Source of the DNA: a virus
Virus record (IMG/VR): IMGVR_UViG_3300009130_000145
Coordinates: 1-22,787 of that record
Strand: one strand, 5' to 3'
Length of the DNA: 22,787 nucleotides
Shown: in pieces, positions 22,604 through 22,787 of the stretch
Layout of the letters: each line of letters opens with the position of its first letter
Numbering within the stretch: the stretch's first letter is position 1
Notes under the pieces: generated by a model
Databases searched by the model: none
The model's input: the letters and a program-made list of their open reading frames with translations, nothing else
What the model was told of the DNA's origin: nothing
Translations under genes and position numbers: made by a program

Positions 22604-22787
22604 GAGAAAGATTTGAACATGAAGGACAGGAGTTCTACATAGTATTAGTGGAACCAGAGGATGTAGATGAGGTCTGGCCCTTTGTACGTGAAGGGGTATT
22701 AAAAGCGATGACGCACTCTGATAGCGTGATGCAGGGGGATGACTTCTACCCAGAGTTAATAAACGGTAAGAGCAGGCTATGGGCATT
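22600..22787 (+). CDS. Partial gene cut by the window edge
   Basis: ATG at 22600 overlaps the previous stop (ATGA). The reading frame stays open to the end of the window, giving 62 residues: MRERFEHEGQEFYIVLVEPE and on to a WPFVREGVLKAM helix and NGKSRLW. The layout recalls the N-terminus of GNAT-like small proteins that podoviruses encode near their internal virion proteins, but too little is present to decide. The 3' end lies outside the window. Confidence 0.55.
   Translation, partial: MRERFEHEGQEFYIVLVEPEDVDEVWPFVREGVLKAMTHSDSVMQGDDFYPELINGKSRLWA

Noticed and set aside
1-22787. tRNA genes, CRISPR arrays, insertion sequences, integrase or att sites
   Set aside because: No cloverleaf-like sequence, regular spacer arrays, transposase or integrase motifs were recognised by eye. 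A tRNA scan was not possible, so a missed tRNA cannot be fully excluded.

Overview
This window looks like the late (virion morphogenesis and lysis) half of a tailed double-stranded DNA bacteriophage, most likely a podovirus-type virus from an aquatic or marine setting. The main evidence is the gene set in order: a TerS-like gene, a large terminase with both ATPase and nuclease motifs, a P22-type portal, an acidic/basic scaffold, a capsid protein of the SU10 type, an SU10-type head-tail adaptor, collagen-motif and LamG/SPRY-like fibres, and a tail-nozzle-like beta protein. Every credible gene is on the + strand. Genes overlap by 1-28 nt or sit a few bases apart, and most have good Shine-Dalgarno sequences, so this is a bacterial virus. 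The host cannot be named from the sequence. The marine assignment rests on resemblance of the fibre and adhesin proteins to families common in marine phages, recalled without a database search.

Layout. Positions 1-460 hold no gene. They are A+T-rich and contain a phased array of GGTNYAG heptamers (56-120), a possible extended -10 promoter (about 292-300), and two large hairpins that abut each other (347-387 and 388-439), ending 8 nt before the first ribosome-binding site. From 461 to 2245 a tightly packed run of small genes encodes two micro-proteins, an unknown 89-aa protein, a canonical A-type iron-sulfur carrier, a Pro/Gly-rich protein and a short fibre-like protein. From 2248 to 3649 lies a probable host-envelope or lysis cassette: a signal-anchored TIM-barrel glycosidase-like protein, a 27-residue membrane peptide and a DUF6356-type membrane protein. 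From 3639 to 9391 is the packaging region, in which TerS is flanked by two large cysteine-free proteins of unknown function, and the second of these separates TerS from TerL. All four genes here start with GTG.

From 9391 to 13810 come the head genes: a small basic protein, portal, a small conserved protein, scaffold and major capsid protein. The capsid gene is followed by a UACG-loop hairpin that probably acts as a (leaky) terminator. From 13861 to the right edge come two small proteins, the head-tail adaptor, two further virion-type proteins, a collagen-motif fibre, a large LamG/SPRY/DUF7483-like adhesin, a possible fibre chaperone, a second fibre, the tail nozzle, a small conserved protein and the start of one more gene cut by the window edge.

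Working together, these genes would build the procapsid (portal, scaffold, capsid), fill it with DNA (TerS, TerL), close it with adaptor and nozzle, attach host-binding fibres, and release progeny. The least explained parts are the structured leader, the two large cysteine-free proteins around TerS, the glycosidase-like cassette, and the role of the iron-sulfur carrier.
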